A stretch of DNA of 64,000 nt from Rhizobium album (GTDB lineage: Bacteria > Pseudomonadota > Alphaproteobacteria > Rhizobiales > Rhizobiaceae): assembly GCF_003122325.1 (NCBI RefSeq), contig NZ_QFBC01000021.1, positions 1-64,000 on the forward strand, read 5' to 3'. The notes under the pieces were generated by a model that was not told the DNA's origin, did no database searches, and was given only the letters and a program-made list of their open reading frames with translations. The position numbers and the translations under genes were made by a program. Of this stretch, positions 9,622 to 19,332 are shown piece after piece. Position 1 is the first letter of the stretch. Each line of letters begins with the position of its first letter.

Positions 9622-11025
9622 ATGGACGCACCGCACCGCAGACCGAAAAAAGCGCGCTTGCCGCAGGTGGCGGCAGGTCTCGGTCTTGCCGTCGCCATCA
9701 GTGTGCTGCCGCAAGCTTTTGCCCAGGAAACGACGGCGACCCAGCCGAGATCCGTGACGGAAGCCGATCCGACCGCCGAACTGCAGCGCGAGCGGGATCT
9801 GACGCGGAGCGAACTGGAGACGCTCTCCCGGACCATGACGCTTTCGGCCGAAAAAGCCGAGAGCTTGAAACAAAACATCGATGCTCTGGAGAAAAGCACC
9901 GTCAGCCTGCGTTCGGCACTGATCGATTCGGCAAATCGCCGCAAGCAGCTCGACAAGCAGATCGCCGCCAGCGGGGAAAAACTCGCGGACCTCAATATCC
10001 GCCGCGACAAGGTCCATGGCTCATTGAAGGAGCGCCGTGGCCTGCTGGCCGAGGTTCTGGCCGCCTTGCAACGGATGGGCCGCAATCCGCCGCCGGCCCT
10101 GCTGGTGACGCCCGACGATGCGCTCGCCTCCGTGCGCAGCGCCATCCTGCTCGGCGCCGTCGTTCCCGGCATCCGCAAGGAGACGGAGCGCCTGGCCGCC
10201 GACCTGCAGGAACTGGCGACCCTTTCTGCCGCAATCCTGGCGGAAAAGGCCAATTTTGCCACCACCGTCACCAACAATCTCGAGGAAGAGCGGCGCATGG
10301 ACCTGCTCATCGTCGAGAACGACAAGCTGAGCCGCAAGACGGTCGACGAACTGGAGGCGGAGCGACGGCATGCGAAAGAGCTGGCAGCCCGGGCCACCAG
10401 TCTCGAGGGCCTGATCGGCTCGCTGGAAACCGAGATCGCCTCCGTGGGGGAAGCCGCCGCCCTCGCCCAAGCGGAGGAGGAAAAGCGCCGTGCCATGACC
10501 GACGAGCAGCGGCAGAAGGCAAAAGAACTCGCCGAGAGCGGCGTGCCCGACAAAAACCGCATTGCGCCTGCATATGCTTTCTCCGATTTGAAAAACAAGC
10601 TGGAGCTTCCGGTTGCAGGCGAGATCATCCGCCAGTTCGGCGATGCCGACGGCACCGGACACCCGGCCAAGGGCATGACGATCGCATCCACCCCGGGCAT
10701 GCTGGTCACGGCGCCTGCGGACGGCTCGGTGGTTTTCGCCGGAGTTTTCCGCAGCTATGGCCAGGTGGTCATTCTGAACACAGGCGACGGCTACCACCTG
10801 GTGATGTCCGGCATGGATCAGATCAAGACGCGCCAGGGCAAATTCGTCTTCGCCGGCGAACCCCTTGCGGTCATGGGTGAGAAAAGAGTGGCGAGCGCGA
10901 CGGCTTTGGCGCTGGAAACGGATCGTCCGACACTTTACATTGAATTTCGAAAAGGCGACCAGCCGGTCGATTCCCGACCGTGGTGGACCGCGACAGGCAC
11001 TGGAAAGGCACGCAATGATACGTAG
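9622..11025 (+). CDS. EnvC-like murein hydrolase activator (coiled coil plus degenerate LytM/M23 domain)
   Basis: About 467 residues. An N-terminal hydrophobic export segment ends in PQAFAQE (near 30-42), a long coiled coil rich in Glu, Arg and Leu covers about 50-320, and a C-terminal peptidase M23 fold occupies about 345-455. The zinc-binding HxxxD is replaced (HPAKGMTIAS) and the later HxH is missing (YHLVMSG). Together with the coiled coil, this matches EnvC-type proteins that activate amidases at the septum instead of cutting murein. The start is uncertain: ATG 9622 or GTG 9604. It overlaps ctpA by 11 bases, a pairing seen in many Gram-negatives. Confidence 0.85.
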   Translation: MDAPHRRPKKARLPQVAAGLGLAVAISVLPQAFAQETTATQPRSVTEADPTAELQRERDLTRSELETLSRTMTLSAEKAESLKQNIDALEKSTVSLRSALIDSANRRKQLDKQIAASGEKLADLNIRRDKVHGSLKERRGLLAEVLAALQRMGRNPPPALLVTPDDALASVRSAILLGAVVPGIRKETERLAADLQELATLSAAILAEKANFATTVTNNLEEERRMDLLIVENDKLSRKTVDELEAERRHAKELAARATSLEGLIGSLETEIASVGEAAALAQAEEEKRRAMTDEQRQKAKELAESGVPDKNRIAPAYAFSDLKNKLELPVAGEIIRQFGDADGTGHPAKGMTIASTPGMLVTAPADGSVVFAGVFRSYGQVVILNTGDGYHLVMSGMDQIKTRQGKFVFAGEPLAVMGEKRVASATALALETDRPTLYIEFRKGDQPVDSRPWWTATGTGKARNDT

Positions 11026-12337
11026 GGCTTCACTTGTTCTCGTGGGCGCTCTGATGGGTGCGACGGCGATGAGCGTCATTTATTCGGCTGGCATGCCTGC
11101 GGTCGCCGCAGGTGCGTCCACCTACAAGGAACTGTCGATCTTCGGCGACGTCTTCGAGCGCGTGCGCGCCCAGTACGTCACCCCGCCGCAGGAAGACAAG
11201 CTCATCGAGAATGCCATCAACGGCATGCTGACCTCGCTCGATCCGCATTCCAGCTACATGAATGCCAAGGATGCCGACGACATGCGCACCCAGACCAAGG
11301 GTGAGTTCGGCGGCCTCGGCATTGAAGTGACGATGGAAGAAGAACTCGTCAAGGTCATCACCCCGATCGACGATACGCCGGCCGCCCGCGCCGGCGTGCT
11401 TGCCGGCGACTTCATCTCCGAGATCGACGGCCAGCCGGTGCGCGGCCTCAAGCTCGAAGATGCGGTCGACAAGATGCGCGGCGAGATCAACACGCCGATC
11501 AAGCTGACCATCCTGCGCAAAGGCGCCGACAAGCCGATCGAACTGACCATCGTCCGCGACATCATTCCGGTCCGCGCCGTCAAGTCGCGCGTCGAAGGCG
11601 ATGTCGGTTACCTGCGCGTCATCTCCTTCTCGGAAAAGACCTATGACGACCTCGAAAAGGCGATCGTCAACATCAAGAAGGAAGTGCCGGCCGACAAGCT
11701 GAAGGGCTACGTGCTCGACCTGCGCCTCAACCCGGGCGGCTTGCTCGACCAGGCGATCAATGTCTCCGACGCTTTCCTGGAGCGTGGCGAAGTGGTTTCG
11801 ACCCGCGGCCGCAACCCGGACGAAACCCGCCGCTTCAACGCCGGCCCGGGCGACCTGACCGACGGCAAGCCGGTGATCGTGCTGATCAACGGCGGTTCGG
11901 CATCGGCTTCCGAAATCGTCGCCGGCGCCCTGCAGGACATGCACCGCGCCACGGTTCTCGGCACCCGGTCCTTCGGCAAGGGTTCGGTCCAGACCATGAT
12001 CCCGCTCGGCGAGAACGGCATGCTGCGCCTGACCACGGCGCTGTATTACACACCGTCCGGCAAGTCGATCCAGGGCACCGGCATCCAGCCGGATATCAAG
12101 GTCGACCAGCCGCTGCCGGTCGAACTGCAGGGCAAGGTGACCATGGAAGGCGAATCCAGCCTGCCGGGCCACATCAAGGGCCAGAACGAGACCGAAGAGG
12201 GCTCCGGCTCCGTTGCCTACGTTCCGCCGGAACCCAAGGACGACGTGCAGCTCAACTACGCCCTCGACCTGCTGCGCGGCGTCAAGAAGGATCCGTCCTT
12301 CCCGCCGATCGCCGACAAGGCCGAGGTCACCAAGTAA
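11015..12337 (+). CDS. ctpA: Carboxy-terminal processing protease (S41 family)
   Basis: A 440-residue periplasmic serine protease. It has an N-terminal signal or anchor (MIRRASLVLVGALMGATAMS), then a PDZ domain near 90-165 (GLGIEVTMEEELVKV, PAARAGVLAGD) and the S41 catalytic core. The nucleophile serine lies in GGSASASEIV near 293-300 and the catalytic lysine in RSFGKGSVQT near 322. The class trims C-termini of exported proteins and regulates murein hydrolases in some bacteria. The ATG lies inside the end of the EnvC-like gene. A strong terminator follows. Confidence 0.93.
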   Translation: MIRRASLVLVGALMGATAMSVIYSAGMPAVAAGASTYKELSIFGDVFERVRAQYVTPPQEDKLIENAINGMLTSLDPHSSYMNAKDADDMRTQTKGEFGGLGIEVTMEEELVKVITPIDDTPAARAGVLAGDFISEIDGQPVRGLKLEDAVDKMRGEINTPIKLTILRKGADKPIELTIVRDIIPVRAVKSRVEGDVGYLRVISFSEKTYDDLEKAIVNIKKEVPADKLKGYVLDLRLNPGGLLDQAINVSDAFLERGEVVSTRGRNPDETRRFNAGPGDLTDGKPVIVLINGGSASASEIVAGALQDMHRATVLGTRSFGKGSVQTMIPLGENGMLRLTTALYYTPSGKSIQGTGIQPDIKVDQPLPVELQGKVTMEGESSLPGHIKGQNETEEGSGSVAYVPPEPKDDVQLNYALDLLRGVKKDPSFPPIADKAEVTK

Positions 12338-12345
12338 ATATCTTG

Positions 12346-12383
12346 AAAGGCGCCGGCCCCTCGCGTGGGGGCCGGCGCCTTTT
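12346..12383 (+). terminator. Rho-independent terminator after ctpA
   Basis: A perfect 15-bp stem (AAAGGCGCCGGCCCC and its complement) with a 7-base loop, ending TTTT. It separates the obgE-ctpA run from the following deacetylase gene, whose start is 27 bases further on. Confidence 0.85.
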
Positions 12384-12409
12384 GATTCGCGATCGGGGCG
12401 GGCGCATCA

Positions 12410-13606
12410 TTGGGAACGGATCTCCACGAACCGCTGGGCAGGAACCGCGCCGCGGCCAGAAAGCCTTATGGCCGCCTGACCGCGGCCGCCGTGTTTTCCG
12501 TCCTCGGGCTTGTCGTGGTGGGCGCCGTTTCCGTTTATGCCCTCCTGCCCTCCGAAAAGCTGAGCCGCCCCTCCGACACCGAAGTCACCCAGGCTGAAAA
12601 GCCGGCGGAGACGGCGCAGAGCACCGGCGACATCGCCGCGGAAAAACTTTCGAAAGACCCCGGCGGCCTGCCGCGCGAAAAATCGCATTCCGGCGCCAAG
12701 GTCGAGCGGACGCTGACCAATGACGGTTCCGTCGTCACCAAATATTCGCCGAAAACGAGAGACGGCAAAGGGCCGGTGCTGATCGGCACGGCCGCTGTCG
12801 GCCAGGATCCGCGCATGGCCGCCCTGCCGAACGACGACCTCTTGGAAGACAGCCCCTTCGGAAAGCTGCCGATCATCGGCAAGGACGGATTGCGCCCGGT
12901 GGAGCAATATGCCCGCCCGTGGTCCGGGAGCCGCAGCACCCGCATCGCCATCGTCGTCGGCGGCCTCGGCCTCAGCCAGACGGGCACGCAGCGCGCCATC
13001 AAGCAGTTGCCGGAAGAAATCACCTTCGCTTTTGCCGCCAGCGGCAACAGCCTGCAGCGCTGGATGCAGGAAGCCCGGCGCAGCGGCCACGAGATTCTCA
13101 TCCAGCTGCCGCTGGAGCCGTTCGATTATCCGGATAACGATCCCGGCCCGGGCACGCTGCTGACCTCGCAATCCAGGGACGACAACATCGCCGACCTGCA
13201 TCGGGCGCTGGGCAAGATCACCAATTACACCGGCGTGATGAACTACCTCGGCGGCCGTTTCCTCTCCGATGCCGATGCGCTCGACCCGGTCATGCGCGAC
13301 ATCGCCGCCCGCGGCCTGCTATTTCTCGACGACGGATCGGTGGCGCAGACGCAGACGGGCAATTTCGCCAAGGCGCTGGACATGCCGCACGCCTTTGCCG
13401 ACGTGCAGCTGGACGGACAGCTGAACACCGACGCGATCCTCGCCAAGCTGGACGAGCTGGAGCGCATCGCCCGGCGCAACGGCCAGGCGATCGGCGTCGC
13501 CTCCGCCTTCGACGAAAGCATCGCCGCCATCCGCCAGTGGAGCGACGAAGCATCGCTTCGCGGCATCGAGATCGTCGGTGTCTCGGCGCTGGCAACCACC
13601 CCCTGA
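12410..13606 (+). CDS. Divergent polysaccharide deacetylase family protein (YibQ-like)
   Basis: A 398-residue protein anchored by one transmembrane segment (about 24-47, [20 protein letters not shown]), followed by a low-complexity linker and a C-terminal divergent polysaccharide deacetylase domain (about 180-395: [41 protein letters not shown]). Activity of this subfamily is not established. The start is TTG ([10 protein letters not shown]), favoured because no ATG lies before the membrane segment. Its position after envC-like and ctpA is often conserved, suggesting an envelope role. Confidence 0.8.
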   Translation: MGTDLHEPLGRNRAAARKPYGRLTAAAVFSVLGLVVVGAVSVYALLPSEKLSRPSDTEVTQAEKPAETAQSTGDIAAEKLSKDPGGLPREKSHSGAKVERTLTNDGSVVTKYSPKTRDGKGPVLIGTAAVGQDPRMAALPNDDLLEDSPFGKLPIIGKDGLRPVEQYARPWSGSRSTRIAIVVGGLGLSQTGTQRAIKQLPEEITFAFAASGNSLQRWMQEARRSGHEILIQLPLEPFDYPDNDPGPGTLLTSQSRDDNIADLHRALGKITNYTGVMNYLGGRFLSDADALDPVMRDIAARGLLFLDDGSVAQTQTGNFAKALDMPHAFADVQLDGQLNTDAILAKLDELERIARRNGQAIGVASAFDESIAAIRQWSDEASLRGIEIVGVSALATTP

Positions 13607-13646
13607 GATGCCGACTATTGAGATGCCAACCCTTGAGATCAATGAC

Positions 13647-14177
13647 ATGAGCAAGAACAGGAACGCCCCCGTGAAAGCCGAAGACCTGCCCTATCGCCCC
13701 TGCGTCGGTATCATGGTGCTCAATCGCCAGGGGCTGGTCTGGGCGGGCAAACGCATCCCCATCGGCAATTCCGAATATGACGGCTCGCCGCAGCTGTGGC
13801 AGATGCCGCAGGGCGGCATCGACAAGAACGAAGACCCGCTGAAAGCCGCCTATCGCGAGCTTTACGAAGAGACCGGCATGCGTTCGGTATCGCTGCTCGC
13901 GGAAGCGCCGAACTGGATCAACTACGACCTGCCGCCGCAGCTGATCGGCATCGGCCTCAAGGGCAGGTTCCGCGGCCAGACGCAGCGCTGGTTTGCCTTC
14001 CGCTTCGAAGGCGACGAAACCGAGATCGCCATCAACCCGCCGCCGGGCGGCCACGAGCCGGAATTCGATGCCTGGGCGTGGAAGCCGATGCACGAGTTGC
14101 CCGGCCTGATCGTATCGTTCAAGCGCAGTGTCTACGACACCGTAGTGGCGGAATTCAGCCACCTCGCCGGGCGGTAG
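13647..14177 (+). CDS. rppH: RNA pyrophosphohydrolase (Nudix)
   Basis: It removes pyrophosphate from the 5' triphosphate of mRNA and so starts decay. The Nudix box is complete: [20 protein letters not shown] at about 56-75 followed by TGM. The WQMPQGG approach and the C-terminal [13 protein letters not shown] also fit RppH/IalA proteins. At 176 residues the length is typical. An ATG at 13578 and a GTG at 13671 are alternative starts. The gene is 40 bases after the deacetylase gene and followed by gene debris. Confidence 0.92.
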   Translation: MSKNRNAPVKAEDLPYRPCVGIMVLNRQGLVWAGKRIPIGNSEYDGSPQLWQMPQGGIDKNEDPLKAAYRELYEETGMRSVSLLAEAPNWINYDLPPQLIGIGLKGRFRGQTQRWFAFRFEGDETEIAINPPPGGHEPEFDAWAWKPMHELPGLIVSFKRSVYDTVVAEFSHLAGR

Positions 14178-14198
14178 GGACCGGCAGGAGACGCAACC

Positions 14199-14465
14199 AT
14201 GCTGCATGTCGGCTGGAGCCACAAGGCCAGGGCGCCGGCCCGCATCATGCCGCTTGCCCGCATCGCCAGGGACGCCGGCGCTTCGCCGCGGACATTGCAG
14301 CGGCGATTGCGCGAATGCCGGTTGCCGCCGCCGGATTTCTGGCGTCGCCTCGGACGGGCGCGACGCACCGTTTCCGCCCTTTCCGCCGATGAACCGCTGG
14401 CCGAGATGGCGACAGATTTCGGCTACAGCGATCAGGCCCATATGACACGCGAATGCCGGGGCTGC
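14199..14465 (+). pseudogene. AraC-type DNA-binding domain remnant
   Basis: The frame from the ATG at 14199 reads MPLARIARDAGASPRTLQRR and then FWRRLGRARRTVSALSADEP and GYSDQAHMTREC. These are both helix-turn-helix units of an AraC regulator of the FWxRLxRAR type. The N-terminal sensor domain is absent, and after about codon 89 the frame drifts into sequence antisense to the neighbouring VOC remnant, so the final helix is lost. No function is expected. Confidence 0.65.
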
Positions 14466-14477
14466 GAGCGACGGTTT

Positions 14478-14666
14478 TTACGGTTGTTTGCCCAGCTGCC
14501 GCATCAAGGCCGTCGAGGAGAAGGCAAGCTTGGTCGCGCCGGTCGAAAGCTCGCCATAATCACCGCTCTCATGCAGGAAGGCGATTTCGAAGCCGAAGGC
14601 GCGGGTGAAGAAGTCGAGACTGGCCCGAACGTCGTCGACATAGAGGATGGTATAACGGAAATTCAT
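14478..14666 (-). pseudogene. Truncated VOC (glyoxalase/bleomycin resistance fold) protein
   Basis: With AAGGAG before the ATG at 14666, the frame gives 62 residues (MNFRYTILYVDDVRASLDFF, FGFEIAFLHESGDYGELSTG, TKLAFSS). This is the first beta-alpha-beta-beta-beta half of a VOC protein, which normally has about 120-130 residues. It stops after LMRQLGKQP at the point where the convergent AraC remnant also loses homology. The metal-binding half is therefore missing. A short single-module protein is possible but less likely. Confidence 0.65.
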
Positions 14667-14744
14667 GGATGCTCCTTTTCTAACGCTCGGACACATAGGA
14701 GAGCGGCTGCGGAAGATCTTGAACTTTCGCGACATCATAAAATG

Positions 14745-14773
14745 AAAAACCGCCCGCGTTGTATCGCGGGCGG
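14745..14773 (-). terminator. Terminator of the bfd-bfr operon
   Basis: Reading on the minus strand, a 9-bp GC stem (CCGCCCGCG with its complement) around ATACAA is followed by TTTTT. It lies about 70 bases after the bfr stop codon. Confidence 0.8.
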
Positions 14774-14840
14774 CTCTTTCAACAGCATGAAATGCTTGGC
14801 AATTTAAAATTTCCGCTTTTCAGCAAAATGCGGAAAAACC

Positions 14841-15338
14841 TTAGTGTTCGTCGCCTTCGGCTTCGTCGGCAGAGCCGGCGTTCAGCTGGCCATATTTCGC
14901 TTCACCGATCTTGTCGAGAAGCTCAAGCTGGGTTTCGAGGAAGTCGATATGGCCTTCCTCGTCGATCAACAGCTGTTCGAACAGTTTCATGGAAACATAA
15001 TCGCCGGCCTCGTAACAGATGTCGCGCGACTTCTTGTACGAGGTGCGGGCGTCATATTCGCCGGCAAGATCGGCTTCCAGCACTTCCTTGACGTTCTGGC
15101 CAATGCGCAACGGCGAAACCGTCTGCAGGTTGGGGTGGCCTTCGAGGAAGATGATGCGGGCGACGAGCTTGTCGGCATGTTGCATCTCTTCGATCGATTC
15201 GGCACGTTCCTTCTTTGCGAGCTTGGTATATCCCCAGTCTTCAAGAAGGCGATAATGCAGCCAATATTGATTGACCGCGCCCAGTTCGAGGAACAATGCC
15301 TCGTTAAGCCGCTCGATGACTCTTTTGTCGCCTTTCAA
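14841..15338 (-). CDS. bfr: Bacterioferritin
   Basis: A 24-subunit heme-containing iron store. With TTG at 15338 as start (GGAG upstream), residue numbers match the classical enzyme: ferroxidase ligands E18, E51, H54, E94, E127 and H130, and heme-binding M52 in [11 protein letters not shown]. This agreement is the main reason to prefer TTG over the ATG at 15362. The protein has 165 residues. The start lies within the last codons of bfd (35-base overlap), so translation is likely coupled. Iron-dependent control is probable, see the candidate Irr box upstream of bfd. Confidence 0.95.
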   Translation of the reverse strand: MKGDKRVIERLNEALFLELGAVNQYWLHYRLLEDWGYTKLAKKERAESIEEMQHADKLVARIIFLEGHPNLQTVSPLRIGQNVKEVLEADLAGEYDARTSYKKSRDICYEAGDYVSMKLFEQLLIDEEGHIDFLETQLELLDKIGEAKYGQLNAGSADEAEGDEH

Positions 15339-15615
15339 GGTCCGCTCTCCTGTTTTCTTCATGGAATTCTTTGAGGCGGGCCATAAAATCAAATATTTCG
15401 GCGTCCGTCGAGTCACGCCGGCTGTGGTAATGTTCGGTTGTGCGGATGATGATGTCCACCACATTGGGGAAACAACCGCAGCAACGGCCGCGTTTTTCCA
15501 TCGCGTGATAGACTTTTGCCGGCACGATCAGCTGCCAACAGTCCTCGTCGAGAAGCGCGACGATGGTGTCTTCGATCTCTTTTACGCTTATGAAGTTGCA
15601 GCTGCAAACCAGCAT
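15304..15615 (-). CDS. bfd: Bacterioferritin-associated ferredoxin-like [2Fe-2S] protein
   Basis: The 103-residue protein starts [10 protein letters not shown]. Four cysteines bind the cluster: C4 and C6 (CxC) and C45 and C48 in GRCCGCFPN. In the family this protein reduces the ferric core of bacterioferritin and releases iron. It is longer than E. coli Bfd (64 residues) through a charged C-terminal tail ([17 protein letters not shown]). An ATG at 15657 is in frame but lies at the predicted transcription start, so the later ATG is preferred. It overlaps bfr. Confidence 0.88.
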   Translation of the reverse strand: MLVCSCNFISVKEIEDTIVALLDEDCWQLIVPAKVYHAMEKRGRCCGCFPNVVDIIIRTTEHYHSRRDSTDAEIFDFMARLKEFHEENRRADLERRQKSHRAA

Positions 15616-15654
15616 GTCGTCTTGCCTGTCATACGCAACGTACTGAATTGGTTT

Positions 15655-15684
15655 CATAAAGCAAAAGAGGATATTTGCTGTCAA
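15655..15684 (-). promoter_or_regulatory. Candidate promoter of bfd-bfr
   Basis: On the minus strand TTGACA (15684-15679) is followed after 18 bases by TTTATG (15660-15655). Transcription would begin near 15648, consistent with the chosen bfd start. Confidence 0.5.
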
Positions 15685-15715
15685 CAAAAAACTGCCTTTG
15701 CCTTGATCGACAAAG

Positions 15716-15732
15716 ATTGGAATCGATCTAAA
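15716..15732 (-). promoter_or_regulatory. Candidate Irr box (ICE-like) upstream of bfd-bfr
   Basis: The minus strand reads TTTAGATCGATTCCAAT. Against the rhizobial iron control element TTTAGAA-N3-TTCTAAA (recalled consensus) it keeps 6 of 7 bases in the left arm and 5 of 7 in the right. It lies 32 bases upstream of the predicted -35. Irr represses or activates iron genes under low iron. Confidence 0.45.
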
Positions 15733-15903
15733 CTTGATAAAATTTATCGTATTTTCATAACCTTAGGGACAGCGCCCAAGCCGATTCTTTGCAAAAGCCT
15801 GCGTCATAAAACCGCAAAAATTTCCAAAAATATTTTTGTTGAGGACGAAAAATCCACCGACCGGAGGTCATTTCCGGAAAAACAAGGCCCCTGGATCCGC
15901 GAC

Positions 15904-18900
15904 TCAATGAAAGTTGCGCCCCTTCGGCATGACCTGCGCCGCCTCGGCGGCGGCCCTGCGCGCCTTTTGCCTCTCGTCACCTCGCTCATAACCACTTTCA
16001 TTGCCTTGGCCATGGCGACGCAACGCAAACGCCGTTGATTGCGGTCCCTCCGTCGGCGGCGCATCACCTGCCTTGCCTTGCTGCAGCAAGGTCAGCAGCG
16101 GCGTCATATCTTCCAGTTGTTCGGCAACCACATGGATCACCCCGTTTTCCCGCTGCAGCCGACCCCTGATAAGCACCACCCGCGCGCCCATGACCACGGG
16201 GCGGTAACGATTGAAAACCTTGTTCCAGACAATCGCATTGGCGACCCCGGTTTCATCCTCGATGGTCATGAAAATCACACCGTTCGCCGATCCCGGCCGC
16301 TGGCGCACCAGCACCAGGCCGGCGATGCCCACACGCCGCCCCTTCGGGGCCGTCGCAAGGTCACGATTGCAGGTCACTCCCGCCTGGAAGAAACGCTGCC
16401 GCATGAATGCGGCCGGATGAGCCTTGAGCGACAGCGACAGGGCACGATAATCCTCGATCACCTGTTCGCCGGGCAACATCGCCGGCAAGATCACATCCGG
16501 CTCCCGCTGCAGATCGTTGTTGGCCCCCCGATCGAAGAGCGGCAGGTGCTCCGCCGCCGCCTTCTCATCCAAGGCCCTGACCGCCCACAACGCGTCGCGG
16601 CGGTCAAGGCCGATGGAGTGGAACGCATCGGCATCCGCCAGCCGCTCGATGGCAGACCGGGACAGGCCGGAACGCAACCAGAGATCACGCACCGAACCAT
16701 ATCCGGCACCACGCCGTGCAACGCAGGCCCGCATCTCGTTTTCGCTCACGCCCTTGACCTGCCGGAATCCGAGGCGCACGGCTTTTTCCGTCAGGATGAC
16801 GCTTCGCATCGAGGCATGCCGCCGATCCACCCGCAACGGATCGAAGTCGTCATCTTCCAGCAGGCAATCCCAGTCGGAATGATTGATATCGACAGGACGG
16901 ACTACGACGCCGTGCTCCCGCGCGTCACGCACCAGTTGCGCCGGCGCATAAAACCCCATGGGCTGCGAATTCAGCATCGCAACGCAAAAAATGTCCGGAT
17001 AATAGGTCTTGAACCAGGAAGAAGCGTAAACGAGCAGCGCGAACGAGGCCGCATGGCTTTCGGGAAAACCGTATTCGCTAAACCCCTTGATCTGGTTGAA
17101 ACACCGCTCGGCGAACTCCCTGTCGTAACCTCTTTCCGTCATTCCGGCGATCATCTTGTCGTGGAAATAGGTGATCGTGCCCGTCCGCTTGAACGTCGCC
17201 ATTGCCCGGCGCAACCGGTCCGCTTCCGCCGGTTCGAAACCCGCGGCGGTGATGGCGATCTGCATTGCCTGCTCCTGGAACAGCGGCACGCCGAGGGTAC
17301 GCTCGAGGATCGCCTTCAATTCCGGCTTGGGGAATTCCACTTGCTTTTTATGGGTGCGCCACTCCTCGCGGCGCTTCAGATAGGGATGGACCATGTCGCC
17401 CTGGATGGGACCGGGACGAACAATCGCCACCTCGATGACGAGATCGTAGAATTCGCGCGGCCGAAGGCGTGGCAGCATGCTCATCTGCGCCCGGCTTTCG
17501 ATCTGGAAGACGCCGATCGTATCGGCCCGGCAGATCATGTCGTAGACCGGACCTTCGTCGGCGTGGACGGCATGACCGAGATCAGCGAGCGATTTTTTCC
17601 GATCATAATGCAGTTGCAGCAGGTCGAAAGCCTTGCCCAGGCATGTCAGCATGCCGAGCGCCAGCACATCGATCTTGAACAGGCCGATCGTATCGAGGTC
17701 GTCCTTGTCCCATTCGATCATGAAGCGGTCTTCCGAGGCCGTATTCATGATCGGGACGATCTCGTCGAGACGATCCCGGGTGATGACGAAGCCGCCGACA
17801 TGCTGGGTCAGATGCCGGGGGAACGCCATGAGCAAACCGGTATATTCGAGGACCTGCTTTGTCGTGCGGTCCTGCGTGTCGAGACCGGCGGCCCTGGCCT
17901 GTTCGTCGGAAAAACCATGCGTCCACCAGCCCCAGACCGAAGCGACGAGGGCAGACTGCACGTCTTCCGACAGGCCGAAGGCCTTGGCGACCTCCCTGCC
18001 CGCCGACCGGGTCCGGTATGTCGTGACGGCGGCGGCAAGACCGGCATATTCCTTGCCATAGGTGTCATAAATATAGTCGATGACCTCCTGGCGGCGGGCA
18101 TGCTCGAAATCGACATCGATATCCGGCGGCTCATGGCGTTCCGTCGATAAAAACCGTGCGAAGAGAAGCTTCATCTTCCTCGGGTCGACATCGGTGATTT
18201 CCAAGCAATAACAGACCGTCGAATTGGCGGCCGATCCCCTTCCCTGGCAGAGGATGTCCTTGCTGCGGGCAAACTGCATGATGTTGCGGATCGTCAAGAA
18301 ATAGGATGGATAATCCTTTTCCTCGATCAGCTTGAGCTCCTGGCCGATCTGCTGGACGATGGCGCCGGACGCACCCTCGGGAAAACGCCTGGCAAAACCT
18401 TCCCAGGTCAACCGTTTCAGGGTCATTATCGGTGTTTCGTCGTCGCCTGTCTCGATGGGATAGAGATGGCCAAGCTCATCGAGCGAAAAAGATAGCCGAC
18501 GAAACAGTTTTCCCGTATTGGCGACGGCCTCTGGATAGGCGCGAAAAATCCGCTGCAGTTCGGCGCAGTCCTTCAGGTGGCGCTCCGCATTGGCGGCCAG
18601 CAGAAACCCGGCTTCGGCAATCGTGACATGATGGCGGATCGCCGTCACGACATCGGACAGCGGGCGCCGCTCCACGACGTGATACAGCGGCTCGTTGGTC
18701 GCGATGAGCGGCAGGTGAAATTTTTCCGCAAGCACGCCCAGTTCCGCAAAAATTAGCCGGTCATAACCGTCGTAATGGGGAGAAAGAGCAAGATAGACCC
18801 GGCCGGGGCAGCAGGTTTTCAGGCTTGCCAGAAAATCTTCGAGATGCTGCCAGCCGGCCGGATCCCGGCGCCTGCGATCCGGCACCACCACCAGAATCAA

Positions 18901-19332
18901 CTCCTCCTGCCATTCCATCAGATCTGCGGCATACAGGGTGCAAGTCCCCTTGTCCGAGCGCAGGTTGCCGGCGCTCAGCAGGCGGCAGAGATGACCCCAG
19001 CCCCGGCGATTGACGGGAAAGGCAAGGATGTCGGGCGTTCCGTCGCAGAAGACGAGGCGGGCGCCCGGCTGAACGGCGATGGGATCGAGCAGTTCTTCCC
19101 CCTTTTCCGTCTGCCAGGGTTTTCCGGCCATCGCCGCTTCGTATGTTTCCAGGATCGCCTTGGCTTTCGAATGCGCCCGCACCACGCCGGCAACGGAATT
19201 GCGGTCGGCGATGCCGAGGCCGGACAGACCCAGCCGGGAGGCCTGGGCAACCATGTCTTCGGCACTGGAGGCCCCTTCCAGGAAGGAAAAATGGGTGCGG
19301 GCACCGATTTCGCAAAAGCCGGCGGCGCTCAT
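15904..19332 (-). CDS. dnaE2: Error-prone DNA polymerase III alpha subunit DnaE2 (ImuC)
   Basis: This 1142-residue polymerase performs translesion synthesis in the SOS mutasome. An N-terminal PHP domain ([17 protein letters not shown]) precedes the C-family polymerase core, where the catalytic aspartates lie in [16 protein letters not shown] near 400-409. A tandem HhH region and an OB fold ([19 protein letters not shown]) follow. The length is slightly above the roughly 1080 usual. Its ATG overlaps the imuB stop by 4 bases. The three genes are read as one unit controlled by the LexA box at 21831. Confidence 0.96.
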   Translation of the reverse strand: MSAAGFCEIGARTHFSFLEGASSAEDMVAQASRLGLSGLGIADRNSVAGVVRAHSKAKAILETYEAAMAGKPWQTEKGEELLDPIAVQPGARLVFCDGTPDILAFPVNRRGWGHLCRLLSAGNLRSDKGTCTLYAADLMEWQEELILVVVPDRRRRDPAGWQHLEDFLASLKTCCPGRVYLALSPHYDGYDRLIFAELGVLAEKFHLPLIATNEPLYHVVERRPLSDVVTAIRHHVTIAEAGFLLAANAERHLKDCAELQRIFRAYPEAVANTGKLFRRLSFSLDELGHLYPIETGDDETPIMTLKRLTWEGFARRFPEGASGAIVQQIGQELKLIEEKDYPSYFLTIRNIMQFARSKDILCQGRGSAANSTVCYCLEITDVDPRKMKLLFARFLSTERHEPPDIDVDFEHARRQEVIDYIYDTYGKEYAGLAAAVTTYRTRSAGREVAKAFGLSEDVQSALVASVWGWWTHGFSDEQARAAGLDTQDRTTKQVLEYTGLLMAFPRHLTQHVGGFVITRDRLDEIVPIMNTASEDRFMIEWDKDDLDTIGLFKIDVLALGMLTCLGKAFDLLQLHYDRKKSLADLGHAVHADEGPVYDMICRADTIGVFQIESRAQMSMLPRLRPREFYDLVIEVAIVRPGPIQGDMVHPYLKRREEWRTHKKQVEFPKPELKAILERTLGVPLFQEQAMQIAITAAGFEPAEADRLRRAMATFKRTGTITYFHDKMIAGMTERGYDREFAERCFNQIKGFSEYGFPESHAASFALLVYASSWFKTYYPDIFCVAMLNSQPMGFYAPAQLVRDAREHGVVVRPVDINHSDWDCLLEDDDFDPLRVDRRHASMRSVILTEKAVRLGFRQVKGVSENEMRACVARRGAGYGSVRDLWLRSGLSRSAIERLADADAFHSIGLDRRDALWAVRALDEKAAAEHLPLFDRGANNDLQREPDVILPAMLPGEQVIEDYRALSLSLKAHPAAFMRQRFFQAGVTCNRDLATAPKGRRVGIAGLVLVRQRPGSANGVIFMTIEDETGVANAIVWNKVFNRYRPVVMGARVVLIRGRLQRENGVIHVVAEQLEDMTPLLTLLQQGKAGDAPPTEGPQSTAFALRRHGQGNESGYERGDERQKARRAAAEAAQVMPKGRNFH

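Noticed and set aside
16039-18150. Plus-strand frame of 703 codons
   Set aside because: Shadow of dnaE2, without conserved motifs; the dnaE2 frame carries intact polymerase signatures.
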